The position numbers were made by a program, and so were the translations under genes. Source: Fibrobacter sp. UWB11 (GTDB lineage: Bacteria; Fibrobacterota; Fibrobacteria; Fibrobacterales; Fibrobacteraceae). From it: a stretch of 64,000 nucleotides of DNA. Shown piece by piece: positions 42,206 to 50,369 of this stretch. The stretch's first letter is position 1. Each line of letters begins with the position of its first letter. The stretch spans positions 372,001-436,000 of the forward strand of contig NZ_FSRT01000003.1 in NCBI RefSeq assembly GCF_900143015.1, in the 5' to 3' direction. The notes beneath the pieces are model-generated. The model was not told where the DNA came from, searched no databases, and saw only the letters and a program-made list of their open reading frames with translations.

Positions 42206-44563
42206 TTAATGGATAATCAAGAGTTTTCCTTTTCTCACCTTGGTGCCGCCACGAACAACATACTGATAAACACCGGGCGCCACGATAGATCCATTTTCCA
42301 TGCGGCCATTCCATTCGGCTCGGCCACCAGAAATCTGATTACCACTCAACGATACCACCAGTTTTCCGCCCCTGTTATAAACGCTAACGATAGCATCATC
42401 GGCAACATTGGCAAACGAAACGTACGGCTGTAGCTTCGGTCGGAACGGGTTGGGGTAAACCTTCACGTCTTCGCGGGCATCATCGGTCATGTTATTTTCG
42501 GTACTGCGAACATCGTCTCTCTTGTAACGGGTAATTCCATTGTCATGGGCAAACCAGACCATGCCAAGCACAGTATCAACAGCCACATCCTGAATCTTTT
42601 CGCTTAAAAGACCATGACGGGACGTAAAATGCAGCACAGACAATGTATCGGGGCTTGTCGGGCGCGGAGTCAAGCGGTAAGCACCTTGCGATGACGTTCC
42701 CACCCAGAGATTTCCTCGGCTATCGACATCAAGACTTGTATAGACCGCACCGCTAAGACCATTTGTCGAAAGAGGTGTCTTCAAGTCATTTTCATCTTTA
42801 TCCCAATACACCAAGGAAGATGTCGTCACCATCCAAACATTGTCCGTCTTCGGTTCATAAACCAAGTCCAGCGGAGTCGAAATGGATTCACCGGAATACG
42901 TTTTTCTATAAGTCGTATCGACCCTAGAAATGTCTCCACCCATCTTATTCGGAGGCGGGAAGGTAAACACATCCAGGCCACCATTTGCATCGGTCGTCGT
43001 TGAAGCACGGGTTCCTACATAGACAACCCAATTGCCGTTTTCATCGATTCGAGCAAACATCGGCCCACCAATAGGCGCAGAACCGACATTGCTTGCGCAG
43101 GACATCGGATTTCCATTTTCGCCAAGTTCAACATAAATCAAGCTATACCCTTTATTCGATGCCGAAGTCGTCAAATAGCCCATGTTGTTAGGCGCAGGCG
43201 TTGTAGACACGGCAATCGTAAATCCCGACTTGCTCGTTTCTTCGGTAAAGTCATCCATGCAATAATCTTTTTCCTTATTTGCAAAAGAATACGATTCTGC
43301 AAGCGTTTCGGCCCAGCCGCTATACAAAAGATAACCCAACCCCCAAATATGGTAGAAGGTTCCACCCGTAGGGAGCACGGACAATGTTTTCAAGTTATGG
43401 ACTCGAGCGTCTGTTCCATTCCTAAAGACAGAATACGCCGGCTTAGGATCAGTCCATCTAAAGTTTTTATCCTTGCCAGAGAAATAATAGTACGACAAAT
43501 AGCCATCTTCGGTAGCGGCCAACACGCCCCCCTGAGGAAGCGCTTGAAGTTCGTAGGTATATCTCAGCGGGAACGGCTTATATTCCGTCAAGTCCGTAAA
43601 TTTGCCATTATCGTAATAGAGGATAATTTCAGGACCACCCAAGACTGCAACACCCTTCGGCTGCAATGACACCCAACGTACACGGGACCTGTAATAATAA
43701 CGGTGAGCCTTTTTACCATCAGGACCCTTGATTTCAACAGAATCGCGCTCGTACAGAATGGAATCCTTCAACACCTTTCCACGTACAGAAACCATCGATT
43801 CCGTTTCGGTAAACACAGAGAATGTATCAAGAGCAACACGCGTCTCGCCATCCTTGTCCCAGATTCTCATGCCTTCCGTAGCAAACGTCTGGATTTTGCC
43901 GTCTTTCCAGGCAATCGACTTGATGGGTTCATTGCTGCTTGACGCGCTCTTGATGATTTTCCAAGAATCCGGGTTATACAGCTGGACATCGGAATCCAAG
44001 TTTTCCCAATCCATTTTGCGCATGTAGATGCCACCACCTGCAGCGACAATCAAAGAATCACCTCGAATATCCATCGCACTTACTGTAAAGGCAGAAACGC
44101 TAATATCCGCAATACGCTCCACAGTGAGGATGGATGTCATGGTCTTAAGGCTAAAAAACGAAAGTCGGTCTTCAAAAGCAATCACCAGCACCGGGCCGCC
44201 CAAGAGCGCCATTCCCGGAACCACATGCGTATTGCTGCCGGCATAAGAGCGGCTAAGGACCTGCCAAGAACCACCCGGCAACATCGTCGAAATAACACCA
44301 ACATCGCTTACCGCGAACACACCAAGGTCAGAGACCGCAATGGCACTCATAGCCTGGTCGCCAAGACCATTCGATGTCGTGTACAAGTCATCGGCATTAT
44401 TCGCTCGATAGCGAATGCCTCCTCCCGTAGCCATGAGCAAGCCTTCGCCACTAGGAATCGCAGCCTTGACCGGATAAGGGCTAGAAAAGTTGAGCCACTG
44501 GTCTTGCGCCAAAACCGACGTGACCATGGAGAGGATACAAATAAGATGGATTAACGCTTTCAC
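42206..44563 (-). CDS. PorZ-like beta-propeller protein with T9SS-type C-terminal domain
   Basis: 785 aa from GTG 44563. Signal peptide ends VLAQ. Residues about 20-690 form propeller blades: LLMATGGGIRYR, AIAVSDLGVFAVSDVGV, LWVGTSSQGAYRL and VWFAHDNGITRYKRD are two-component-regulator-propeller blades, as in PorZ. The C-terminal 85 residues start VKVYPNPFRPK and end GVYQYVVRGGTKVRKGKLLIIH, a FlgD/T9SS type A sorting domain. It may belong to the T9SS attachment complex at the surface. It lies 29 bp after an ECF sigma gene. A TAATTT box lies 6 nt before GTG, suggesting a leaderless start. Confidence 0.78.
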   Translation of the reverse strand: MKALIHLICILSMVTSVLAQDQWLNFSSPYPVKAAIPSGEGLLMATGGGIRYRANNADDLYTTSNGLGDQAMSAIAVSDLGVFAVSDVGVISTMLPGGSWQVLSRSYAGSNTHVVPGMALLGGPVLVIAFEDRLSFFSLKTMTSILTVERIADISVSAFTVSAMDIRGDSLIVAAGGGIYMRKMDWENLDSDVQLYNPDSWKIIKSASSSNEPIKSIAWKDGKIQTFATEGMRIWDKDGETRVALDTFSVFTETESMVSVRGKVLKDSILYERDSVEIKGPDGKKAHRYYYRSRVRWVSLQPKGVAVLGGPEIILYYDNGKFTDLTEYKPFPLRYTYELQALPQGGVLAATEDGYLSYYYFSGKDKNFRWTDPKPAYSVFRNGTDARVHNLKTLSVLPTGGTFYHIWGLGYLLYSGWAETLAESYSFANKEKDYCMDDFTEETSKSGFTIAVSTTPAPNNMGYLTTSASNKGYSLIYVELGENGNPMSCASNVGSAPIGGPMFARIDENGNWVVYVGTRASTTTDANGGLDVFTFPPPNKMGGDISRVDTTYRKTYSGESISTPLDLVYEPKTDNVWMVTTSSLVYWDKDENDLKTPLSTNGLSGAVYTSLDVDSRGNLWVGTSSQGAYRLTPRPTSPDTLSVLHFTSRHGLLSEKIQDVAVDTVLGMVWFAHDNGITRYKRDDVRSTENNMTDDAREDVKVYPNPFRPKLQPYVSFANVADDAIVSVYNRGGKLVVSLSGNQISGGRAEWNGRMENGSIVAPGVYQYVVRGGTKVRKGKLLIIH

Positions 44564-44592
44564 AATCTAAAATTACAAATTTTAAAAACTTT

Positions 44593-45207
44593 TCAACCAA
44601 TGTATTCAATAATTTCCCGCAATGAAGCCTCACGTCCCGTTATCATTTTAATCCGGTCTTTCTGCATGGCCATTTTTTCTTGCATTTTTTGAATCGCCAC
44701 CTGCCGGCGGTGAACAACGCTCCCCTTAGAAAGCCCCGTCAACAGGCTCAAATCACGGAGACTGAGCCCGCCCACAACAGAAAGTTCCAAAATCATTTTT
44801 TCAAGCGGGTTTAAGGCCTCGAGCAACAACGAAAACTCGCCCATGACCGCCTCCATGCCAAGATCATCATCGGGAGCCACGCACGCATCGGCTCCACTCG
44901 CCTCGTAAGCCGCTTTAGGCTCGGACAGGCAAGAAAAGGGGATTTCGTGAATTTGGTGCCTTTTGCGGTAATCGTTGTAGTGACAATGCAAAAGTACGGT
45001 CTGGAGCCACGCAAAGAGATGGATTTGGTTGTTCAACTCCCCTGCATTTCTACAAAAACGTAGTGCCACTTCCTGAAACAAGTCATCAGCTTCGTCTTTT
45101 GTCGCACACTTTTGCAAGCACAATTTGTATATTCTGTAGGAATATTTTTTCCACACAGAACCTACCCAATTGGGGGGACGGTTACCAAGGAAACCCTTAT
45201 ATGACAT
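44593..45207 (-). CDS. ECF-type RNA polymerase sigma factor
   Basis: 204 aa. Region 2: KYSYRIYKLCLQKCATKDEADDLFQEVALRFCRN, continuing LFAWLQTVLLHCHYNDYRKR. Region 4: LNPLEKMILELSVVGGLSLRDLSLLTGLSKGSVVHRRQVAIQKM, a helix-turn-helix for -35 recognition. An extra segment (about 105-125) separates the two. No anti-sigma factor is adjacent. It leads the PorZ-like gene, so it may direct envelope or secretion genes. Divergent from the DsbD-like gene with a 50-bp gap. Confidence 0.88.
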   Translation of the reverse strand: MSYKGFLGNRPPNWVGSVWKKYSYRIYKLCLQKCATKDEADDLFQEVALRFCRNAGELNNQIHLFAWLQTVLLHCHYNDYRKRHQIHEIPFSCLSEPKAAYEASGADACVAPDDDLGMEAVMGEFSLLLEALNPLEKMILELSVVGGLSLRDLSLLTGLSKGSVVHRRQVAIQKMQEKMAMQKDRIKMITGREASLREIIEYIG

Positions 45208-45257
45208 ATTTTTTTGAATTCTGATTTATCCGATTACTTTTAAGTGAGATTCAATTT

Positions 45258-47141
45258 ATGAAAATTTTAGACAAATTTAAGGTTTTTGAAAATTTTGCAA
45301 ACAACCGTTTGCAAAAAGCGTCATTTTGCATCCTATTGTTTGCAGCCGTTGCCTTTGCAGAAGAATTCAACATGAACAATATGCCTCCTCCCGAGGCTAG
45401 TTTGCACTATTCTACGGGAGCACTCAAAAAGGGTTCTAGCGTCACGGTAGACATTACCATTCCTGATAATTGGCATGTCAACGCCAACGTTGCCGCCGAT
45501 GAATTTTTGAAGCCGTCGTCTATCGAAATTTCGGCACAAGGAATTCACTTTGGAGAACCCAAGTGGCCTGAACCCCTCAAGGAATACAGCGAAGCCTTGG
45601 ATCTCGAGAATCTTGTTTTCAGGGGACATTTCCAAATCCATCTCCCTATCGAAAGCATCGACAACAATTACGATAGCCTCACAACTTCGGCAACATTCCA
45701 TTACCAGGCATGCGATAATTCCATTTGCCTTGCGCCTTCCCAAGTCACATTTGGGCTAAACGCACTCGGCTTTGCGCAAAAAAGCGGTTTGCAGCCAGCA
45801 CCTTTAAAAAAAAACGATGACGACGAAACAAGCAACACGCCCAGTTTCCAAGAATCGGTAAACTCGACTGTTGCGAACAAAAGTTTCGCGGGTACGATTA
45901 TTTTGCTTTTGTCCGCACTGCTCGGCGGTTTGATTTTGAACCTGATGCCGTGTGTGCTGCCAGTGCTTTCGCTCAAACTGTTTAGCTTAATGAAGCAAGC
46001 ACGGGAAAGCCGCGGGCGCCTACTTCTGTTAGGCGCCACAACGACAGCGGGGATACTTGCAAGTTTCTGGCTGCTCGCCGCTGTCGTTGCCGCCGTCAAG
46101 GCGGGCGGCGGAAATGCAGGCTGGGGAATGCAATTCCAGAGTGCAGGCTTTATCGCGTTCATGGTCGTGATTCTGAGCGCCTTTGCGATGAGCTTCTTCG
46201 GAGTCTTTGAAATTTGGCTCCCCGGAAGTGCCACAACCAAAATGGACAGCGCCGGTCGCAAGCAGGGAATTATCGGTGCGTTTTTCACTGGCGCGCTCCT
46301 CGTTCTCTTGAGCACGCCGTGCTCCGCACCGTTCCTCGGAACTGCCATGGGTTTTGCCTTTACCGCCTCGACCCCTGTGCTGTTCCTGTTTTTCACAGCG
46401 GCAGGCGTCGGGCTTGCACTCCCCTACATGCTCGTAAGCGCATTCCCTAAAGTTCTAAAAGTATTCCCGAAACCGGGCGCCTGGATGGTAACGCTCCAAA
46501 AGATCATGGGCGTTCTGTTGCTCGCCACCGTCGTTTGGCTTTTGTGGATTGTACACGAACAGTCCGGCAATTTTGGCGTAGGCATCTTTGCAGCGATTTC
46601 GCTATTGAGTATAGCCTTGAGCTTTGCCATCGGAAACATCGCGCCACCGGGCGTCGCATTTTTCCGCGAAGTTCTCGCCGTTGGCGGTTCTGTAATTTTC
46701 CTCTTCGTAATCTGGTTTGCATTCGCTTCACCAAAATACGAAGATGAAGTAGACGCAAGATTCAAGGCAAGATCGGTACAGCTCGTTACTGAAGACGGAT
46801 GGTACCGCTACACGCCGGAAGTCATTGAAGAATTCGCCAAGGCCGGACGCACAGTATTCATCGATGCCACCGCAGACTGGTGCATCACCTGCAAGGCAAA
46901 CGAAGCCGCAGTTCTCAACCGCGAAGATTTTAGACGCGCCATGGACAGCCTAAACGTCGCCCTCGTAAAAGCAGACTGGACTCGCGAAACGCCCGAAGTC
47001 ACAAAGCTCCTCCGCAGCATGGGCAAGTCCGGAGTGCCGGCTTATGCCATCTACCCCGCCGGTGACAAGAGCAAACAAATTGTGTTGCCGGAACTGCTCA
47101 CGACAAATGCGATTGTGGAAAAAATAGCCGGCAGTAAATAG
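45258..47141 (+). CDS. dsbD: DsbD-type thiol:disulfide interchange protein
   Basis: 627 aa. Signal peptide, periplasmic DsbD-alpha/DsbC-like domain about 35-170 (NWHVNANVAADEFLKPSSIEI), then eight hydrophobic helices about 210-490. The two membrane Cys are in LNLMPCVLPVLSLK and STPCSAPFLGTAMG. The C-terminal thioredoxin domain has CxxC in ATADWCITCK (about residue 548). It carries electrons from cytosolic thioredoxin across the inner membrane to periplasmic thiol proteins, perhaps including the thioredoxin-like protein at the start of this window. GTGAG lies before ATG. Monocistronic. Confidence 0.92.
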   Translation: MKILDKFKVFENFANNRLQKASFCILLFAAVAFAEEFNMNNMPPPEASLHYSTGALKKGSSVTVDITIPDNWHVNANVAADEFLKPSSIEISAQGIHFGEPKWPEPLKEYSEALDLENLVFRGHFQIHLPIESIDNNYDSLTTSATFHYQACDNSICLAPSQVTFGLNALGFAQKSGLQPAPLKKNDDDETSNTPSFQESVNSTVANKSFAGTIILLLSALLGGLILNLMPCVLPVLSLKLFSLMKQARESRGRLLLLGATTTAGILASFWLLAAVVAAVKAGGGNAGWGMQFQSAGFIAFMVVILSAFAMSFFGVFEIWLPGSATTKMDSAGRKQGIIGAFFTGALLVLLSTPCSAPFLGTAMGFAFTASTPVLFLFFTAAGVGLALPYMLVSAFPKVLKVFPKPGAWMVTLQKIMGVLLLATVVWLLWIVHEQSGNFGVGIFAAISLLSIALSFAIGNIAPPGVAFFREVLAVGGSVIFLFVIWFAFASPKYEDEVDARFKARSVQLVTEDGWYRYTPEVIEEFAKAGRTVFIDATADWCITCKANEAAVLNREDFRRAMDSLNVALVKADWTRETPEVTKLLRSMGKSGVPAYAIYPAGDKSKQIVLPELLTTNAIVEKIAGSK

Positions 47142-47186
47142 CAGAAAGTGGTTGATGATTAGCAAGCCATAGGCTGTGTTTACGTC

Positions 47187-47214
47187 ATTGCGACCCTCGT
47201 AGAGGGGAAGCAAT
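47187..47214 (+). repeat. ATTGCGA...GCAAT palindromic element
   Basis: ATTGCGACCCTC, GTAGA, then GGGGAAGCAAT: outer and inner arms pair with a bulge. Related to the copy at 22155. Confidence 0.6.
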
Positions 47215-47256
47215 CCATCCCATATGATGTATGAAATGAACAGTTTCATCGGAGCA

Positions 47257-47289
47257 GTCATCCTGAGTGGTTTTAACCGCGAAGGATCC
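47257..47289 (+). repeat. GTCATCCTGAG...CGAAGGATCC palindromic element
   Basis: ATCCT and AGGAT outer arms, with GTGGTT-TT-AACCGC inside. Sequences of the type CATCCTGAG...CGAAGGATC are common intergenic palindromes in several bacterial phyla. It lies 42 bp from the ATTGC element. Confidence 0.65.
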
Positions 47290-47315
47290 AGTTAAATCTC
47301 GAAATTCTTGACATT

Positions 47316-47344
47316 AAAAAAGGTGGCTTGAGGCCACCTTTTTT
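47316..47344. terminator. bidirectional terminator between dsbD and the GT4 gene
   Basis: AAAAAAGGTGGC, loop TTGAG, GCCACCTTTTTT: A/T tracts on both sides. Confidence 0.85.
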
Positions 47345-47357
47345 CGCTTTACTGGCG

Positions 47358-47378
47358 ATGCCGGAATAAATCCGGCAT
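47358..47378 (+). repeat. ATGCCGGA...TCCGGCAT palindrome
   Basis: 8-bp perfect arms around ATAAA, flanked by GGCG and GACA as in the other members of the class; 8 bp from the GT4 stop codon. Confidence 0.8.
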
Positions 47379-47385
47379 GACAACA

Positions 47386-48618
47386 TTAAACGCGCTTGCC
47401 TTCGCGCTTGTAGCGTTCGATGCATTCCTGGTAGAAGTCGAATGTCTGCTTGGCAATCGTCTTCCAGCTAAACACGTCAATGGCGCGCTTGCGGCTGACT
47501 TCGCCCATCTTCTTTGCAAGTTCCGGATTTTCGAGAATCTTGTTAAGTTTGTTCGCAAAATCCGTCTGGAAGGCCTTCGGATCAGCCGGTTCAAAGTTCG
47601 TTGCAGACACAGCCTTGAGCGGCACGAGATAACCCGTTTCGCCATCGACAATGATTTCCGGAATGCCACCGACAGCGCTACCCACAACCGGAGTACCGCA
47701 GCTCATGGCTTCGAGATTGATAATGCCAAACGGTTCATAAAGAGACGGCGTTGCAAAAACGGTTGCATGGCTGTAGAGCACGCGAAGTTCCGTGTGCGGC
47801 ACAGCATCCTGAATCCACACGACGCCATCGCGTGTCTTCTGGACTTCTTCAATCAAGCGCTTGCATTCATCGGCAAGTTCCTGCGTATCCGGCGCACCGG
47901 CACAGAGCACTACCTGGGCGTTCTTGTCGATTTGCGGAATTGCCTGGATGAGCTGGCTAATGCCTTTCTGGCGCGTAATACGACCCACAAAGAGCACGAA
48001 CGGACGCTTCGGATCCACGCCCCATTTCTTCAAGATTTCTTCATCAAATGTCGGCTTGTAAAAGTCCGGATCAATACCATTGTAGATAACCTTCACACGG
48101 TCTTCCGGTACACCATAAAGCTTCATCACATCGCGCTTCATGCCTTCGCTCACAGCAATCACGCCATCAGCGGCTTCATAAGCGGTACGTTCAATCCAGC
48201 AGCTCATGTTATAGCCGCCGTCACCAAGCTGTTCAGCCTTCCACGGACGGTGCGGTTCAAGAGAGTGCGTCGTGAGAATGAGCGGGCACTGCAAAAGGCG
48301 ACTTGCAACAACGCCACCAAAATGGCTATACCAAGTATGGCAATGAATAACGTCGATATCCTTGAGCGATGACATCCACTGGAGATTGATGTCCAAAGGC
48401 TTCAAGATTTTCTTGAAACGTTCGTCAGCTGGATTGCATTCAAGCTTCTGGCTAAAGCCAATCGCACGGATGTTGTCGGCATCATCGTTCTGCGGGCCAA
48501 AACAACGGGCTTCGATATGGCAGAGCTTGGAAAGTTCCTGGCTCAAGAACTTGACGTGAATACCTGCACCGCCATAGATTTCTGGCGGAAATTCATTAGT
48601 AAGGATTGCAGCGTTCAT
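47386..48618 (-). CDS. GT4 glycogen synthase-like glycosyltransferase (actinobacterial GlgA type)
   Basis: 410 aa from ATG 48618; the frame extends to 48678 but the extension does not resemble the family. N-terminus AILTNEFPPEIYGGAGIHVKFLSQELSKL and VRCFG-like ARCFGPQNDD match the Corynebacterium-type glycogen synthase (TIGR02149). GT-B motifs: HCHTWYSHFGG, VIYNGIDPDFY, LFVGRITRQKGI and TPSLYEPFGIINLEAMSCGTPVV (E-x7-E). It probably elongates glycogen or makes maltose-1-phosphate from ADP-glucose. No other glycogen gene is adjacent, but the CBM48 protein at 21 kb may be related functionally. Confidence 0.85.
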   Translation of the reverse strand: MNAAILTNEFPPEIYGGAGIHVKFLSQELSKLCHIEARCFGPQNDDADNIRAIGFSQKLECNPADERFKKILKPLDINLQWMSSLKDIDVIHCHTWYSHFGGVVASRLLQCPLILTTHSLEPHRPWKAEQLGDGGYNMSCWIERTAYEAADGVIAVSEGMKRDVMKLYGVPEDRVKVIYNGIDPDFYKPTFDEEILKKWGVDPKRPFVLFVGRITRQKGISQLIQAIPQIDKNAQVVLCAGAPDTQELADECKRLIEEVQKTRDGVVWIQDAVPHTELRVLYSHATVFATPSLYEPFGIINLEAMSCGTPVVGSAVGGIPEIIVDGETGYLVPLKAVSATNFEPADPKAFQTDFANKLNKILENPELAKKMGEVSRKRAIDVFSWKTIAKQTFDFYQECIERYKREGKRV

Positions 48619-48810
48619 AATACAGCAAACAGTGTTTAGTGGGCAGTGGTTAGGTGGATGTCCGCAAACTGTTTTCACTGATAATATTAAAAATTTACAC
48701 TCTGAAATTCAATAGTTTCACTATCGCAAACTATTGAATTGTCTCCATCATCACTTTACAATTTCTTGTGCTTTTTCAATATCGCGTATAATTAAAAAAA
48801 TGCATAAAAC

Positions 48811-48840
48811 AAACGCCCCGACCATAAAGATCGGGACGCT
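48811..48840 (-). terminator. terminator of hydrolase lipoprotein 1
   Basis: On the minus strand CGTCCCGA and TCGGGGCG pair with one mismatch, followed by GTTTGTTTTATG. It lies 28 nt after the stop codon. The gap 48619-48810 before it is AT-rich with nothing recognised. Confidence 0.7.
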
Positions 48841-48868
48841 TGGTGTTTGGAGTGTTTAGAATGAAAAA

Positions 48869-50107
48869 TTAGAAGTTCTTGCAGGTGCCTTTCCAGTGGC
48901 CACGTTCACCGATGATTTCACCGTTGATGTAACGACCGCTCGAACCGACAAAGTCTGCCTTGCGGAAGTCTTCGCCACCGAGGTGCCAACGCATCCAGGC
49001 AACCGTTGCAGCCATGCCGCCCCACGGACCGGAACCATGACCCCAGCCGCATTCGCCCTGCTGGCATTCATTGCCCTGGCCGCCCGTCATCTTGATGAGG
49101 CATGCCGGAACCTTGACGCCGGGGTTGTTGTAGTCGGCTTCGGCGTTCGGGCGTTCCATACCGCCTTCGCCATACACGATACCGATTGTTTTGCCCTGCG
49201 GAACTTGAGACATTGCAGTATGTCCAAGGTCACCGCTATTGTTGAGCATAGCGGTAATAACGCGCTTGTCTTGAATGACCATTTGTTCGGATTCGAGTCC
49301 ACCCATAGAGTGTCCGGAACAACCAACAACATTCATGTCAAGTTTCTGGTACAAAGGATCATTCGGATCGTTATTCTTCTTTGCAAGCCAATCGAGAGCG
49401 GGCTTACCCTGCGAAGCGTTACCCGGAGATTCGCGGAGCGCAATCACCACGAAGCCATGAGAAGCAAGGCGACGGATCATTCCACCGTATGCACCCGGTT
49501 CCGTGCCGCCACCCGGCCCCCACACGACAATAGCGTGCTTCTGGTCGTTAGAAAGCTGTTCCGGATAAGCAAGGATTCCTCCACCATCGTGACCGGTGCG
49601 TTCAATGTACTTGACTCGCATCTGGTCCTTCGTTTCGTCCTTACCTTCGGCAAGGAAAACGCCCTTCGGCTTCGGAGCTTCACTAGAAGAAGATTCCACC
49701 TTTTCTTCGGAGCTGGAGGAGCTTACAGCAGGAGCCTTTTCAGAGCTGGAACTTACAGCCTTAGCTTCGCTAGAGGAACTTGCCGGTGCAACATCTGCGC
49801 TTGAAGCAGGATCCGCTACAGAGCTGGAACTTGCAACAACATCAGCGGAAGATTCCGGATTCTGGGCTGTCGCGCTGCTAGATTCTGCAGCAGAGGATAT
49901 TTCGGTGCCACCTTGTTGATTTAATTCGCCACCGCCCTGAACATCGGATGTAGAACTAGACGATTCATCGCCCGGCTGAACTTCTTGAACAGAGCTAGAC
50001 GAAAAATTGCCATAGTTATTCATCGCAGAGGTGACTGCGTCTTCACCGCAATTCATGAAGGCCAATGAGCTGGCCAACACCATTGTCTTTAAGAGTTTAG
50101 ATTTCAT
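48869..50107 (-). CDS. Ser-rich lipoprotein alpha/beta-hydrolase 1
   Basis: 412 aa. Signal peptide followed by FMNCGED; Asn at -1 is unusual for a lipobox, but the paralog has the same (FFNCGDE). Residues about 30-150 are a low-complexity Ser/Ala/Glu linker with SSSS blocks. The hydrolase domain (about 155-412) has VVWGPGGGTEPGAYGGMIRRLA (oxyanion region), Ser267 in GCSGHSMGG, and His in GWGHGSGPWGGMAATVAWMRWHL. The fold resembles chlorophyllase/PET-hydrolase/dienelactone-type esterases. Substrate unknown, perhaps wall acyl esters. A GGAG-like site precedes ATG, and a strong terminator follows. Confidence 0.82.
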   Translation of the reverse strand: MKSKLLKTMVLASSLAFMNCGEDAVTSAMNNYGNFSSSSVQEVQPGDESSSSTSDVQGGGELNQQGGTEISSAAESSSATAQNPESSADVVASSSSVADPASSADVAPASSSSEAKAVSSSSEKAPAVSSSSSEEKVESSSSEAPKPKGVFLAEGKDETKDQMRVKYIERTGHDGGGILAYPEQLSNDQKHAIVVWGPGGGTEPGAYGGMIRRLASHGFVVIALRESPGNASQGKPALDWLAKKNNDPNDPLYQKLDMNVVGCSGHSMGGLESEQMVIQDKRVITAMLNNSGDLGHTAMSQVPQGKTIGIVYGEGGMERPNAEADYNNPGVKVPACLIKMTGGQGNECQQGECGWGHGSGPWGGMAATVAWMRWHLGGEDFRKADFVGSSGRYINGEIIGERGHWKGTCKNF

Positions 50108-50302
50108 TTTGTTCTCCTATTTACCATAACCTGATTAGAAATTACCTAAAAAATCCTTGATATTACAAGGGTTGGAGAAAGTCTCATGGATAAAAAATCC
50201 AAATGATCAATTTATTCAAAATTCACAATTTACGAAAACATGATTTTCGAAACCACAATTTTTCAAATTCGCAAATCACAAAAATTAATTTGTTATAAAC
50301 AC

Positions 50303-50332
50303 AAAAAAAATCCCGACCGCATGGGTCGGGAC
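50303..50332 (-). terminator. terminator of hydrolase lipoprotein 2
   Basis: On the minus strand: GTCCCGACC, loop CATGC, GGTCGGGATTTTTTTT. The 50108-50302 stretch upstream of hydrolase 1 is AT-rich with no recognised site. Confidence 0.88.
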
Positions 50333-50369
50333 CTTTGGTTGTTGGAGTGTGGAAATATCTATTGCTTAA

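Noticed and set aside
48618-48678. Longer start for the GT4 glycogen synthase-like gene
   Set aside because: The extension (Cys/Pro-rich) is unlike the family, whose N-terminus begins right at the inner Met.
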